Shown: in pieces, positions 10,728-19,905 of the stretch
Position numbering within the stretch: position 1 is the first letter of the stretch
Layout: each line of letters opens with the position of its first letter
Assembly (NCBI GenBank): GCA_003427395.1
Contig: BFEA01000595.1
Coordinates: 805,141 to 841,903 of the forward strand
DNA length: 36,763 nucleotides
Direction: 5' to 3'
From: Chara braunii
Taxonomy: Eukaryota; Streptophyta; Charophyceae; Charales; Characeae
Position numbers and translations under genes: made by a program
Notes under the pieces: model-generated
What the model was told of the DNA's origin: nothing
The model's input: the letters and a program-made list of their open reading frames with translations, nothing else
Databases searched by the model: none

Positions 10728-11010
10728 GAATGCAAGGGTATTAGCCAGGTAATCAACTTCTAAGCAACCAATCGACTTCTGAAAATCTACGGGTTGTAGC
10801 TCAGATTATCAGCGAGTGTTGGCTAGCTGAATGCAAGGGTATTAGCCGGGGAATCAGCTTATAGATAGCTAACAACATCCTGAAAATCAGATGATCGAGG
10901 TTTAGATTAACAACATGGACCATCTAGTTGAATGCAAGGGTGTTAGCCTAGTAATCAACTTTGCTATATTCCTATTATTCCATTAATTCTGAAAATCTGA
11001 TTAATTTCTG
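10728..11010. repeat. Imperfect ~101-bp tandem repeat, about three copies
   Basis: GAATGCAAGGGTRTTAGCC recurs at 10728, 10829 and 10930, each followed about 50 bp later by CTGAAAATC (near 10780, 10882 and 10989). The copies are much more diverged than the 91-bp pair next to them. Confidence 0.85.
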
Positions 11011-11584
11011 TCAGGACTGGGTATCAGTTAGACTCCTCAACTGCTGATCTGTGTATTTGCAAGCGTGGTATGCAGATTCTTCCCAAGAATAGGGTAGGAT
11101 CTGACAAGATCTGTATATGGGGCTAAGCCTGACCATATTCAGCAATAACGCTTGAACTGACAAAGTCATGTGTAGGGTAGGTCTATTTGGGTAGAGAGTT
11201 CAGTCACAAACAGATTTCACTCTTGCCAATCAGGATGAGACATTACTAGGACAAAGCCCAATGGTTAAAAGGAATTTGCAGCTCTATAGGTAAAATTCAG
11301 AACACTGTCACTACAAGTGTGCGACCACAGAGAAACACTGAAAATCTGATTTCTACCTGAAAGAGCAAAACTTAGGACCGTGCAGCAGAATTCGAGGTGC
11401 GATTTGTACTAATCCTACTCTCTCTCAAACACAGGTCATCCATCTAATGAGAACATGATCAGACAGTGAATGCCACTCACAAGAAGTACAAGGGGGTAGT
11501 CAGCCGAGGATTCAATGTAAACTCACATTGGAATTATTGTCAGACTGAAAGCGATCTTGGGGCTGATTCATCGTCAAAAGAAGA
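11010..11584. other. No gene seen
   Basis: This stretch is moderately AT-rich. I see no coding frame, RNA gene or clear repeat. By position it may be internal sequence of the minus-strand gag-bearing LTR element. Confidence 0.3.
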
Positions 11585-12470
11585 TCAATTCAGTCCAATT
11601 AACAGTCTGTCCATCAGCAATGTTTGAGAAACTTGAACAAGCCCGGAACTTAGCATAGTCTTGCTCGAGCACAAGGGATGCACAGAAAAACCAATGGGGT
11701 CAGTGAAGGAATCAGGCTCAAGGTAGCTATACCAGGAGAAGGTTTCCATCAGCTGAACACACACAGGTAGGTTCCAAACAACCAAACTGCACCTGTCCTT
11801 CTTCAACAAAAGGACACTCAGTTCAACAGAATACGCTGCTGATTGGGTCAGGTTACAGCGTAGTGGTTGTCCCGTGAAGGGCAATACTTGCCCAGCACAT
11901 TTGAGGCAGACACCGGCATCCTTCCTGTTTTGCCATAACCCGTCTAGGATACGCAAGTCCGTCCACGGGAGAGAGGAGTGATCCACGGGGTTAGCTGGAC
12001 ATTTGGCAAACTTGGGCAGATTTTGCTTCCGAGGTTCACCGGGGCGTTTGCCAGATCCCATAGGAGAGGGGGACCTTTGTCTCTGGAGCTGATTTGCGCC
12101 CTTCATTGCGCTTACCAGTTCCTGAGCCAAAGTCATAATAGCCTGGTCTGGGGAGCCTCGTTCACCTTGACTAGCTGAGGGAGTCAATCCTCTCTGGCCA
12201 AAGCCTGCATAGTCTTCCACATACTTCATCACGTGCCTCCTCCCTTTGCTCTTCCTTTGAACCTAAGAAGAGGGGGACCTTTGTCTCTGGAGCTGATTTG
12301 CGCCCTTCATTGCGCTTACCAGTTCCTGAGCCGAAGTCATAATAGCCTGGTCTGGGGAGCCTCCTGCACCTTGACTAGCTGAGGGAGTCAATCCTCTCTG
12401 GCCAAAGCCTGCATACTTCATCACGTGCCTCCTCCCTTTGCTCTTCCTTTGTCCCTAAGAAGGGGAGTTG
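11585..12470 (-). pseudogene. LTR-retrotransposon gag-like fragment with an internal 204-bp tandem duplication
   Basis: The minus-strand frame 12232-11585 reads EELVSAMKG-like helical sequence, a basic/proline stretch (PRKQNLPKF) and then WQNRKDAGVCLKCAG. The last resembles the W...GxCxxC entry to a gag zinc knuckle, although the rest of the C-x2-C-x4-H-x4-C pattern is not seen. Upstream (12470-12268) the same segment is repeated with an exact 204-bp offset (68 codons): KEEQREEARDEV, LWPERIDSLS, SPDQAIMT and QLQRQRSPS appear in both copies. It lies directly downstream of the LTR end at 12560. Gag would form the particle core. After 11850 the frame is no longer gag-like. Confidence 0.55.
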
Positions 12471-12559
12471 CTTCCCGCCTGGAAAGTGGACTGGATTTGG
12501 AGTTTGGCCTCCAGATCCAAGGCTGCTCTGCCAAAGGCCTCCCAGTCCTTGTGACCTGC

Positions 12560-12764
12560 TGTGACGAGAGCGAGGCTGAGGGAGAGCCGAGGGAGAGGAG
12601 AGAGAGAGGGAGAGAGTGAGAGCACACACACACAATCGCTCACTTGAGAGAACTGAGGGTAGACACAGTGGCAAGGGCACAAAGTCGAAGTCTTGGATTC
12701 CGAATGTCGAAACAGCAAGTCACACTGAGTATGAGTACAGCAGCTGAAAACTGGTACGAGACTG
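12560..12764 (-). mobile_element. LTR segment (R-U5 end), inverted relative to 1-221
   Basis: Read on the minus strand it matches window positions 1-221 almost throughout, including a GT run, a CT-rich run and the terminal CGTCACA. The LTR probably extends to higher coordinates (at least to about 13100), but the other edge is not fixed. It sits between the chromovirus pol end (14138) and a gag-like fragment (12470 downward), both on the minus strand. It could be the 3' LTR of one and the 5' LTR of the other. Confidence 0.6.
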
Positions 12765-13209
12765 GTCCTCGTACTATACGGGGAGCCAGTATAAGTACTG
12801 GTGACACGTACGGTACCAGGGGCATTTTCGCAAAAGCCCCGAGGGCAGAACTGAAAAGTGCGGTATTTGAAAGTGGCGCCCAAATTGCAGCATGACGCCA
12901 GTTGTCCAAAATCCGACGGTACCAAAGGAGGGGTTTGGGAAAAAAGGGTGCCAGGCCAAAAACGGGATGCAGCAAAAGCAGCAAAAGGATAGACCAGGGA
13001 TCGAGCCCTACTATCCCCTCCCTCTGAAAGGCAACGTCCCGGCTGCCAAAAAGCCAAGGAAACAAAAGGAGTTGTGAAGGACGGGACAGGGCCGATCACT
13101 GGTCGGAGAAGGAGAAGGGGAGTGATGCAAGTCACAGGGTATTCTGTCTGGTGTTCTGCACGGGTGAAGGTATGATGTAATTGGGTGGGTCTATAGGGGA
13201 AGCTAAGCA

Positions 13210-13480
13210 ATGTTCACGGAACAGGGGATTTCTATTGACGTTTTACTGGGTAGGGGAAACGATGTTCAGGAAAACAGGGAATTTCTATTGATGTTCTAGT
13301 GGGTAAGGGAAACAATGGTCAGGGGAACAGGGAATTTCTATTGATGTTCTAGTGGGCAAGGGAAACAATGGTCAGGGGAACAGGGAATTTCTATTGATGT
13401 TCTAGTGGGCAAGGGGAAGAATGGTCATGGAAACAGGGATCTGCTAATGATGTTCTGTAGGGCTGTCAAGGTCAGGAAAA
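13210..13480. repeat. 53-bp tandem repeat, five copies
   Basis: The block ACAGGGAATTTCTATTGATG recurs with exactly 53-bp spacing, starting at 13222, 13275, 13328, 13381 and 13434. The middle copies are nearly identical and the outer ones diverge, the usual pattern of unequal exchange. It may be part of the LTR that ends at 12560. Confidence 0.95.
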
Positions 13481-14137
13481 AAAATAAAAATATGAAAGGA
13501 GGCAAGGGCTGGTGTGTCCGAAGGAGTCGGAAGCAGAATCTCATGTAGGAACAAAGTGTCCAAGTGTCTTGCAAGGGGATCTGCAACGGTCTTGATCAGG
13601 TCTTGGAGTAGGTGGTAGAAGCGGTCTTCAGCGGCTGCGACAGGTAGAAGTCCAAGAAGCGTAACAGTAGTTCATATGTCCAAAGTCCTAGTGCTAGGGT
13701 GCATCCGTCACACGAACTGTAATGAGGTCTGATCTGGAAGCAAGGACGTTGCATACTGATGCAAAGATCGATGTCACAAGTTGTTGCTCCAGTAAGTCCG
13801 CTAGTCGGGATACCGACCGATGAAACAGCATGGTGGCCAAACCAGTTGCATAAATTCAGCATAATCTCCATGAACAGTGAGGCAGCAGGCCATCGTCCTC
13901 GTGCGCTTGCCATTAGATCCTTTATCGCCGGCATCACACAGGTTCATAAGCATTGGACGAGGGATAAGGTAGTGGAGAGGACGGATGGGACAAGGCTAGG
14001 CAAGGGCAAGGGCAGATCAGACATCAGGAATCGGGGTCGAGGGGAGGGTGGATTGGGTTCAAGGGTGTGTGTAGAACGGGGTTGCGAGGTTGTAGCAAGG
14101 TTTATACAGGGGTTTAGGGTTGTAGTTACGTGGGTGT

Positions 14138-15450
14138 CTAGGGTATATGAGTAGCACGATCATAGGCGCGAACAAGTTCCATGGCATTCTTGAGATTCGA
14201 CAGAGGTTCCCATGTAGATTCTTCGTTGGGGTATCCGGTCCATTTGACTTTGTATTCAGTGATTGGCTCCGGGTGGTCAGATACCTGAGTAGTTCGTCGA
14301 CCTANNNNNNNNNNNNNNNNNNNNNNNNNNNNNNNNNNNNNNNNNNNNNNNNNNNNNNNNNNNNNNNNNNNNNNNNNNNNNNNNNNNNNNNNNNNNNNNN
14401 NNNNNNNNNNNNNNNNNNNNNNNNNNNNNNNNNNNNNNNNNNNNNNNNNNNNNNNNNNNNNNNNNNNNNNNNNNNNNNNNNNNNNNNNNNNNNNNNNNNN
14501 NNNNNNNNNNNNNNNNNNNNNNNNNNNNNNNNNNNNNNNNNNNNNNNNNNNNNNNNNNNNNNNNNNNNNNNNNNNNNNNNNNNNNNNNNNNNNNNNNNNN
14601 NNNNNNNNNNNNNNNNNNNNNNNNNNNNNNNNNNNNNNNNNNNNNNNNNNNNNNNNNNNNNNNNNNNNNNNNNNNNNNNNNNNNNNNNNNNNNNNNNNNN
14701 NNNNNNNNNNNNNNNNNNNNNNNNNNNNNNNNNNNNNNNNNNNNNNNNNNNNNNNNNNNACGAATTGGGGTGGGGATTAATGATATTCTTGTATTCGACG
14801 TGGAAGACCGGGTGGACGCGGCTCATGTCGGGGGGGAGTTGGAGTTTGTAGTTGATGTCAGAGGTTTTTTCAATGATGGGGAAGGGTCCGAGCCATTTGT
14901 TCGAGTTTTGACAATCCATGTTCGGGTTTAAAGCGTTTGGCGGAGAGCCAGACTTTGTCCCCTACTTCGGATTGCAAGTCTCGTCTGTGTTTGTTGATCT
15001 TGTTTGCTTGTTGTTCTTGTGTCCTTTCGAGGGCTTCGGTTGCTTCTCTGAGGAGTCGATTAATTGTTGCTACCCATTCGTTGAGGGAAGGGCAGGGTGT
15101 GGAGGGGTTGAGTTGCGAGGGAAGCAGGAAATCAGAGGGCAAGCGCGGATGGTAGCCAAGGTCAAGGTAGAATGGAGACATGCCAGTGGAAGGACAAACA
15201 ACGTTGTTGTAGGCGATCTCGACGGCGGTGAGCAACTGATCCCAGTCGTGGATGACAGTACTTCCGTAAGATTCTTTGGGGAGTATCGTTCATCTTCTCG
15301 GTTTGTCCATCGGTCTGTGGGTGGAATGCAGTGCTATACTTGAGTGTAGTTCCGTAGGCGTTGAAAAGTTGTTTCCAGAACTGTGAGAGGAAACGGGGAT
15401 TGTGGTCGCTGATGATATTCTCGGGGAGGCCGTGGTGGCGTTGTCGAGCG
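14138..15450 (-). pseudogene. Ty3/gypsy chromovirus pol: integrase C-terminal half plus chromodomain, frameshifted
   Basis: On the minus strand, 15445-15270 reads HGLPENIISDHNPRF...HPQTDGQTEKMN, the DDE integrase core with the second catalytic Asp (SD) and the Glu-containing QTE region. After a frameshift near 15250 it continues (15235-14905) with AYNNVVCPSTGMSPF and a basic tail. After a second shift (14919-14760) it has KWLGPFPI and VHPVFHV, the GPY/F-type module. Beyond the N gap, 14304-14138 encodes a chromodomain (YKVKWTGYPNEESTWEP, then NLKNAMELV) and stops at TAG. The chromodomain steers integration into marked chromatin. Two frameshifts and a missing N-terminal half make it a pseudogene. 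Confidence 0.92.
14305..14759. other. Assembly gap of 455 Ns
   Basis: There is an unbroken run of N between the integrase C-terminal module and the chromodomain. In related elements the linker between these parts is usually much shorter than 455 bp. The gap may therefore be an estimated size or may hide extra sequence. Confidence 0.98.
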
Positions 15451-15479
15451 CATCGGTCCCACACGGGGATCCTCCCGGC

Positions 15480-15870
15480 CGCGTCACGCAGGATTTTGCA
15501 GGACTTGTCACAGAGAGCGTTTGCCGCTCCGGCCGAGTGTGCCAGCCGTACTTCTCGCGAGCCCCTACGACAGAATAGGGTCACGCGAGGCACAACTTAC
15601 CTCCACCTACGGGAGCTGTCACCATCCCTTAGGTGGGCGTATCCCCGCCGAGCTACTGAACCACATGCGAAGGCTTTTCGTATGCAATCGCAAAGGTGGC
15701 CCAGTCGAGGGTGTTTCTCGTTCGTTGTAGCATAGGGGGTACGCGCGGTCGAACACCCAAAAATCGAGCCCATACGCGAATCGACGCACTGGGGGTTGAG
15801 GTCCCAAACGCGACTCGAAGCCGGTCGACTAGGACGCATCACACATACCACGCGTTACACCACAACACTC
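15480..15870. ncRNA. Structured-RNA candidate, module 1 copy A
   Basis: This copy aligns with 17170-17490 over its whole length at very roughly 70% by eye. The conserved blocks are CCCCTACGACAG, TATGCAATCGCAAAGGT, CGTTCGTTGTAG and CGRTCGACTRGGACG. A hairpin (15603-15613 with 15626-15636, CCACCTA as the outer arm) carries a conserved loop read GCTGTCACCA. An outer pairing joins ACGCGCGGT (15741-15749) to ACCACGCGT (15847-15855). In copy B these arms have different bases that still pair. No open frame is conserved between copies. The direction of any transcript is unknown. Confidence 0.4.
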
Positions 15871-15939
15871 ACATCCACAAACACATGACACAATAACACA
15901 ACAACACAACCCTTCAGTGTCCAACCCATAACCCTTTGT

Positions 15940-16262
15940 AGCGAGAATCAGATAGGTATCGCGCGTTGAACTTTCGTATAAGAGTCGTGCGAGTGCATGG
16001 CCTCCTCGTATCGACCAGCCATGCGGGCATACACGAGCATTCGTGCTGATGGGGTACTACGTAGTACTCGTAACCGCACAGCGGGTCGTTTTCGACACTT
16101 AAGTGTCGGCTGACAAAGACAACTGCCAAGCGCGGTTGAAGACCACACCCTCTTCTGCACCCTGTGGAGAGGGGTTGAGTAGACAGCTTCAGGGCTGTCG
16201 TGACGGCCTGAGATCAAGGGGTTTGACTTTGACGGCTGCCACAGACTACAACATCCAACCAT
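15940..16262. ncRNA. Structured-RNA candidate, module 2 copy A'
   Basis: It shares a short series of blocks with 16540-16830: CTACGTA, a hairpin followed by GCTGA, CTTCTGCACCCTG and GGCCTGAG. The hairpin here is CGACACTT/AAGTGTCG (16093-16108); the other copy has CGACGC/GCGTCG at the same place, again preserving pairing. A second hairpin, GACAGC/GCTGTC, lies near 16185. Overall identity is lower than for module 1. Confidence 0.35.
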
Positions 16263-16539
16263 GAAAGCTCAAAAAAGGAAACGAACGCAGATAGAGAAAG
16301 AGGCTAGCCCCCTTTTCCTCTCTGCCTAGCCCATAGTCCAGCTTGTATAGCCTGATAGGCCTACCAGATGGAAGGGGCAGGTCCGTACGAAAGATGCGTG
16401 CGGATAATGCCCAAATCAGATTCATGAGCAAATCGACATTCGAAACGTTGGGAGCTCGAATGCGGAATCCCCATAGGCCGACTAGGACTAGTACTCCTTC
16501 CGCGCGTTGCTTCGCGTTGCCGAAAACTCGGGTCTACTG
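16263..16539. other. Spacer between the two module-2 copies
   Basis: No repeat of either module is seen here. A 61-codon minus-strand frame (16431-16246) is open, but it has no family resemblance and no conserved partner elsewhere in the window. Confidence 0.3.
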
Positions 16540-16830
16540 TTGCGCGAGAGTTTTAATATAAAACCGCGTGGATGCAGGACCTACACATACCGATCAGCAA
16601 TGCAGTCCTACGTAAGTAGTCGTGATGATGACGCGTTATGTGGTAACCATAATCGAGTGGCCTTGTTCGAGTCATGGGGCCACTCTCGACGCTCGGGCGT
16701 CGGCTGAAGCGCGCGCTAAGGGGGGTGAACCTTTAGCGAGCGCAAAGCCGGCCTGAGGGCCTTACCGTCTTCTGCACCCTGAAGTGCCCCCAAGGGTGCG
16801 GGGTAAGATGGTTCCTAGGGCAGGAAGGAA
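16540..16830. ncRNA. Structured-RNA candidate, module 2 copy B'
   Basis: This is the partner of 15940-16262. It contains CGACGC-TCGG-GCGTCG followed by GCTGA (16687-16707), a strong hairpin GCTAAGG/CCTTTAGC around 16717-16740, and CTTCTGCACCCTG (16769-16781), itself partly inside a GCACCCT/AGGGTGC hairpin. A further stem, GAGTGGCC/GGCCACTC, lies at about 16655-16685. Confidence 0.35.
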
Positions 16831-16999
16831 ATCGGAGCGGTGGTGAGTTGTTTGGCGCATCACCAACGACACACTAAACCTTCCGCCCAGAACTTTGTCG
16901 TTCCACCAAAATAAATTAAAACAACGAAAAAGAAAAAGAACATTTTAACGTTAGCAGAAGAAAAACTAAACACCTGTTGGACCGAGTTGCCGGGGGACA

Positions 17000-17490
17000 A
17001 CCCCTCATCCTCGTGGCGCTTTTGTTTCCCTGGCACAGCGTCGTGTGGGCAAGTAACTCACCCTCCGCGCGAGGGGTAACCCCTTTCGCGCTAAGCCTGG
17101 GACTTGGGACGTCTTGGACAAGGACTTCGAATTCCAGGCTCAGGACGTGGTTGCGTCGTCCCTTCGCCGCTCTAGCTGGGTGCGCCAGCGGTCCATCCCG
17201 CGGTCCCCTACGACAGGATAGGTTTTCGTGGGGCATAAGCTTTCCTTCCCTAAGGGGCTGACACCACCCTTAGGGGCGTATCCCTACCGAACTACTGACC
17301 CAAGTGCGAAAGTTGTTATATGCAATCGCAAAGGTAGATCAGCCGAGGGCGTTTGCTTGTTCGTTGTAGTATAGACACGCTTGGTTAACGCCAAGCGGAC
17401 CTGAGCGTCGTCCGTCCCTAGGGCACTGATCTCCTAGGTGCGGAGCAAACGCCGATCGACTGGGACGGTCTCAACCAAGCGTGAAACCCT
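17000..17490. ncRNA. Structured-RNA candidate, module 1 copy B
   Basis: The homologous part is about 17170-17490, partner of 15480-15870. A perfect 9-bp hairpin CCCTAAGGG (17248-17256) with CCCTTAGGG (17267-17275) encloses the loop GCTGACACCA, close to GCTGTCACCA in copy A. The outer pairing ACGCTTGGTT (17377-17386) with AACCAAGCGT (17473-17482) is perfect over 10 bp. CGCTTGG can also pair with CCAAGCG just downstream, so a switch between two folds is possible. This is my own reading; no folding program was run. Confidence 0.4.
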
Positions 17491-18069
17491 TAGATATAAT
17501 CCTAGTCCCTTGATAATCTTCTGGAAACAGAACAAACAAAATTCATATACCTTATATCGAAAATTATCAGAGATCAGATCTTTGACTTGATGAGTTGGTT
17601 TGCCAAAGTTATTCTTCTCAATCTGTAGGACTGAAGAAACTTTTATATTGCCGTCCCAAAACGGAAGACTATCTATTGACGAAAAGGCTAGGAATGATCA
17701 TCCTACATCACACCTACCGAACTTGCGATGAATAGCTTTTGCAAGTAAATTCCACTACTACCATACTGATCAACAAGTGATCTGGTTCTTGGCCGAAGTT
17801 TGAACTCTCGGTTTGACCACACCTCCGCTATCAGCTCCAATTTACTTTCGACATGTGTCTTTATGCATGTGATTACCCCTCAATGCATAAGCATGATAGT
17901 GCAATCATTGGGGTAATCCAGATACTATCCATCTGGTTGGACCTATCTACGAAAGATTGTTTTTTTTATATTATTACTTACCCTTGATTATTTACCCTTG
18001 TAGAGTCGCATAAACGTGACCCTACTTATAAGGAAAACTCACCACAGCATCTGACTCATAAAGGCGCGT
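17491..18069. other. AT-richer spacer, no gene seen
   Basis: Between the RNA-like modules and the ORF block the composition becomes AT-richer. An imperfect inverted repeat pairs ATTACCCC with GGGGTAAT (17870-17877 and 17909-17916, around GCATAAGCATG), and ATCCATCTGG follows. No coding frame is supported. Confidence 0.3.
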
Positions 18070-18339
18070 CTATCCAAGATAAAGTTGTTGGTCTTCACAG
18101 GCTTCAACCTCAATCCGGTCGAGTCGTGCAAGCTCCTCCTCGTAAAAAATCAAGGTGGTCATGCGTCCACCTCGCATGACTCGAACCTTCCGTGTACCAT
18201 AGAGGAAAGTCATCCGTGAGGCTAGTTTCCAAACTATTGCGCGAAACGGTTGACGCATCCGAAAAAGGTGCCTAGTTGTGGTGTTTTTAATCCGGATGAC
18301 GCCGTAGCGCTCCCCGGACAGGGTAATTTTAACGCTCAC
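18070..18339 (-). CDS. Unrecognised ORF, third in a minus-strand block
   Basis: An 89-codon frame opens with GTG at 18339, whose first four bases overlap the stop of the preceding frame as GTGA. The same frame is open upstream to 18424, so the start is uncertain. The product is basic at first, with beta-strand-like alternation (VKITLSGERYGVIRIKN), then a Phe/Arg-rich middle and an acidic tail (EVEACEDQQ). VRVMRGGRMTTLIFYEEEL near the end resembles VRVNRFSISRSERFDVI in the first frame in rhythm and partly in residues. No family is recognised. It may be a real small gene, or the frameshifted end of one longer ORF with the two frames upstream. Confidence 0.35.
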   Translation of the reverse strand: MSVKITLSGERYGVIRIKNTTTRHLFRMRQPFRAIVWKLASRMTFLYGTRKVRVMRGGRMTTLIFYEEELARLDRIEVEACEDQQLYLG

Positions 18340-18617
18340 AATGACCCGAAAAAGGCATTGGAGGTTACTCGCGCAATGGAAATATAAAGTATATCCATGA
18401 AATTCTTTCGGAAGTCGGCCACATTAGGAAAAAATCCTAGCCCATTGCTAAGCAATCCAACAAAACCAACCCAACGTGTGGGCGCTTCATCTCGTCCCAG
18501 TAATAGTCGCTCCGCGCGCCGGATCAACTCCTCGTCCATAGTGTCGCGAACAAGCAGATATCTGGCCCGAGTAAGATCTCGTCGTCCGCTAGTGATCTGC
18601 ACGCCCGAAAGAGTCAC
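18336..18617 (-). CDS. Unrecognised ORF, second in a minus-strand block
   Basis: A 93-codon frame opens with GTG at 18617. It lies in the same reading frame as the ORF upstream, separated from it only by a TAA and one CAA codon. That suggests either stop-codon readthrough or a nonsense mutation in one longer protein. It contains a charged helix-like stretch (DEELIRRAERLLLGRDEAP) and a Gly/Phe-rich part (GFVGLLSNGLGFFPNV). No family is recognised. Confidence 0.35.
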   Translation of the reverse strand: MTLSGVQITSGRRDLTRARYLLVRDTMDEELIRRAERLLLGRDEAPTRWVGFVGLLSNGLGFFPNVADFRKNFMDILYISIARVTSNAFFGSL

Positions 18618-18620
18618 TTG

Positions 18621-19124
18621 TTAGAAAAGACGTTCCCAGATTTCACTGGTCTCATCATCAAAAGTGATGACGTCGAAACGCTCAGAGCGAGAGATGCTAA
18701 ATCTATTCACACGTACCCGCCTCACATGATGAAGAAGATTGAACGGACCTTGCTGATCATTAAGCCATAGCGCAATATAGAGAAACATCCCTCTAATATC
18801 GGGAATGTCTTTTGTAACTGGATTTGCTTCGTGAACTACGACAAGATTCATATCTCCATAATCTCGTGATGGATTAGGAGGCGCAAATTCATACCACACA
18901 ATATGTTGCTCCTGTTCAATCAAGAAAATATAACTCTGCGGTGGGTTCCTCACGCTCCCATCCCAAAACCGCGGTTCATCCCGTTCCGAAAAAAAATCAT
19001 GTGGATTATAAACCAATCTTCCTTTCCGTATCATACCAACACGTGATCGTGTCGGCACTGTTATCCAATTTGTCGCCGCCTCGCGCGTGCTGAACAATCG
19101 AAGGATTACTGCTCCCGCGGACAT
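18621..19124 (-). CDS. Unrecognised 167-residue ORF, first in a minus-strand block
   Basis: This is the longest frame in the block. ATG at 19124 is the first Met; the frame is open back to 19149. CTTTGTCTTCCAG just before the ATG looks like a splice acceptor, so this could also be an exon. The product looks like a real globular protein: mixed composition, Trp at several places, and strands such as QSYIFLIEQEQHIVWYEF and NLVVVHEANP. It has no signal peptide, membrane segment or motif I know. Codon use and base composition differ from the nearby transposon genes. Origin (host, viral or mobile element) is undecided. Confidence 0.45.
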   Translation of the reverse strand: MSAGAVILRLFSTREAATNWITVPTRSRVGMIRKGRLVYNPHDFFSERDEPRFWDGSVRNPPQSYIFLIEQEQHIVWYEFAPPNPSRDYGDMNLVVVHEANPVTKDIPDIRGMFLYIALWLNDQQGPFNLLHHVRRVRVNRFSISRSERFDVITFDDETSEIWERLF

Positions 19125-19189
19125 CTGGAAGACAAAGTAGTAACTTTGTCAAGGCAAATTTAAACATATCAATCTCTATACTCGATTTT

Positions 19190-19905
19190 CATTCCCTTCT
19201 CGGGCCGTGATTCTTGTGTCACGGTCCTACCGCGAAAGTAGTGCCTAAACGCACCTCTTCTGACTCTAATTAAGACACGAGCTAGGCTTCTTTTGACCCC
19301 AGTTCCCCATACGGTGGTGGCGCTTAAGACGACCACCTTAAAAGGTGTTGAATTCAGTCGTCCACCACTCGGAAGTATAAGAAACGGCTACCCTTACCAC
19401 ATGACTTCCTACCCTCTAGAAAGTGGTTTGGAATACCCTTTCTCCTCGTCCGAACATATTGTTCAGATCTCAGAAGTTGGGCTGGCTCCACCGCGATACA
19501 GCATGGTATTCCCCCGTTAGATGGTCCACTCCGGGTCAATAACAGGGCCGGCTCCTAAAGCAACGAACCCCTACCCCGGATGCCTCCTAGAGAGAAGGAA
19601 CCCCAATTATGAGGTGTAGACATTTCCCTATACTCCGACTGGGTTTCGACTTAGACGAAAGAAGAATAAGATAGAGATGAGCACAAAGATCTTTTTGGAC
19701 GGGTACAGAAAGAAAGTGTCGTTCGGGATAGAACGGGACGTTCATTGGGAAGGTACTAAATTATTTTCTTATCTTCATCTCCTTTTTCCACGGATTTCAT
19801 TTTTTCGGCACCCGTCAGTTCACCGTTTCCACTATATTCTTCATTTTGACATGCATACAGGTAAAAGTGGAAGGAAAGTGAACATTCCCATCATTCCTTG
19901 AGCAA
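19190..19905. other. Flank of the ORF block; hairpin and one weak ORF
   Basis: A hairpin at about 19202-19228 pairs GGGCCGTGA with TCACGGTCC, 50-80 bp upstream of the minus-strand block. A 74-codon plus-strand frame (19677-19901) has balanced composition but no family resemblance; I do not call it a gene. The rest shows nothing recognisable. The right edge of this unusual block (about 15450 to 19900) is not defined. Confidence 0.3.

Noticed and set aside
15480-17490. Diverged organellar ribosomal RNA
   Set aside because: Short phrases such as GGACCGCGGGATGGAC on the minus strand recall large-subunit rRNA, but none of the universal rRNA motifs is present in order.
17326-17502. Group I intron core (CAATCGCAAAGG, GACTGGGACGG and TTAGATATAATCC as Q-, R- and S-like elements)
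   Set aside because: The three short resemblances are in the right order, but the P7 and P3 pairings do not form well and copy A lacks the last element.
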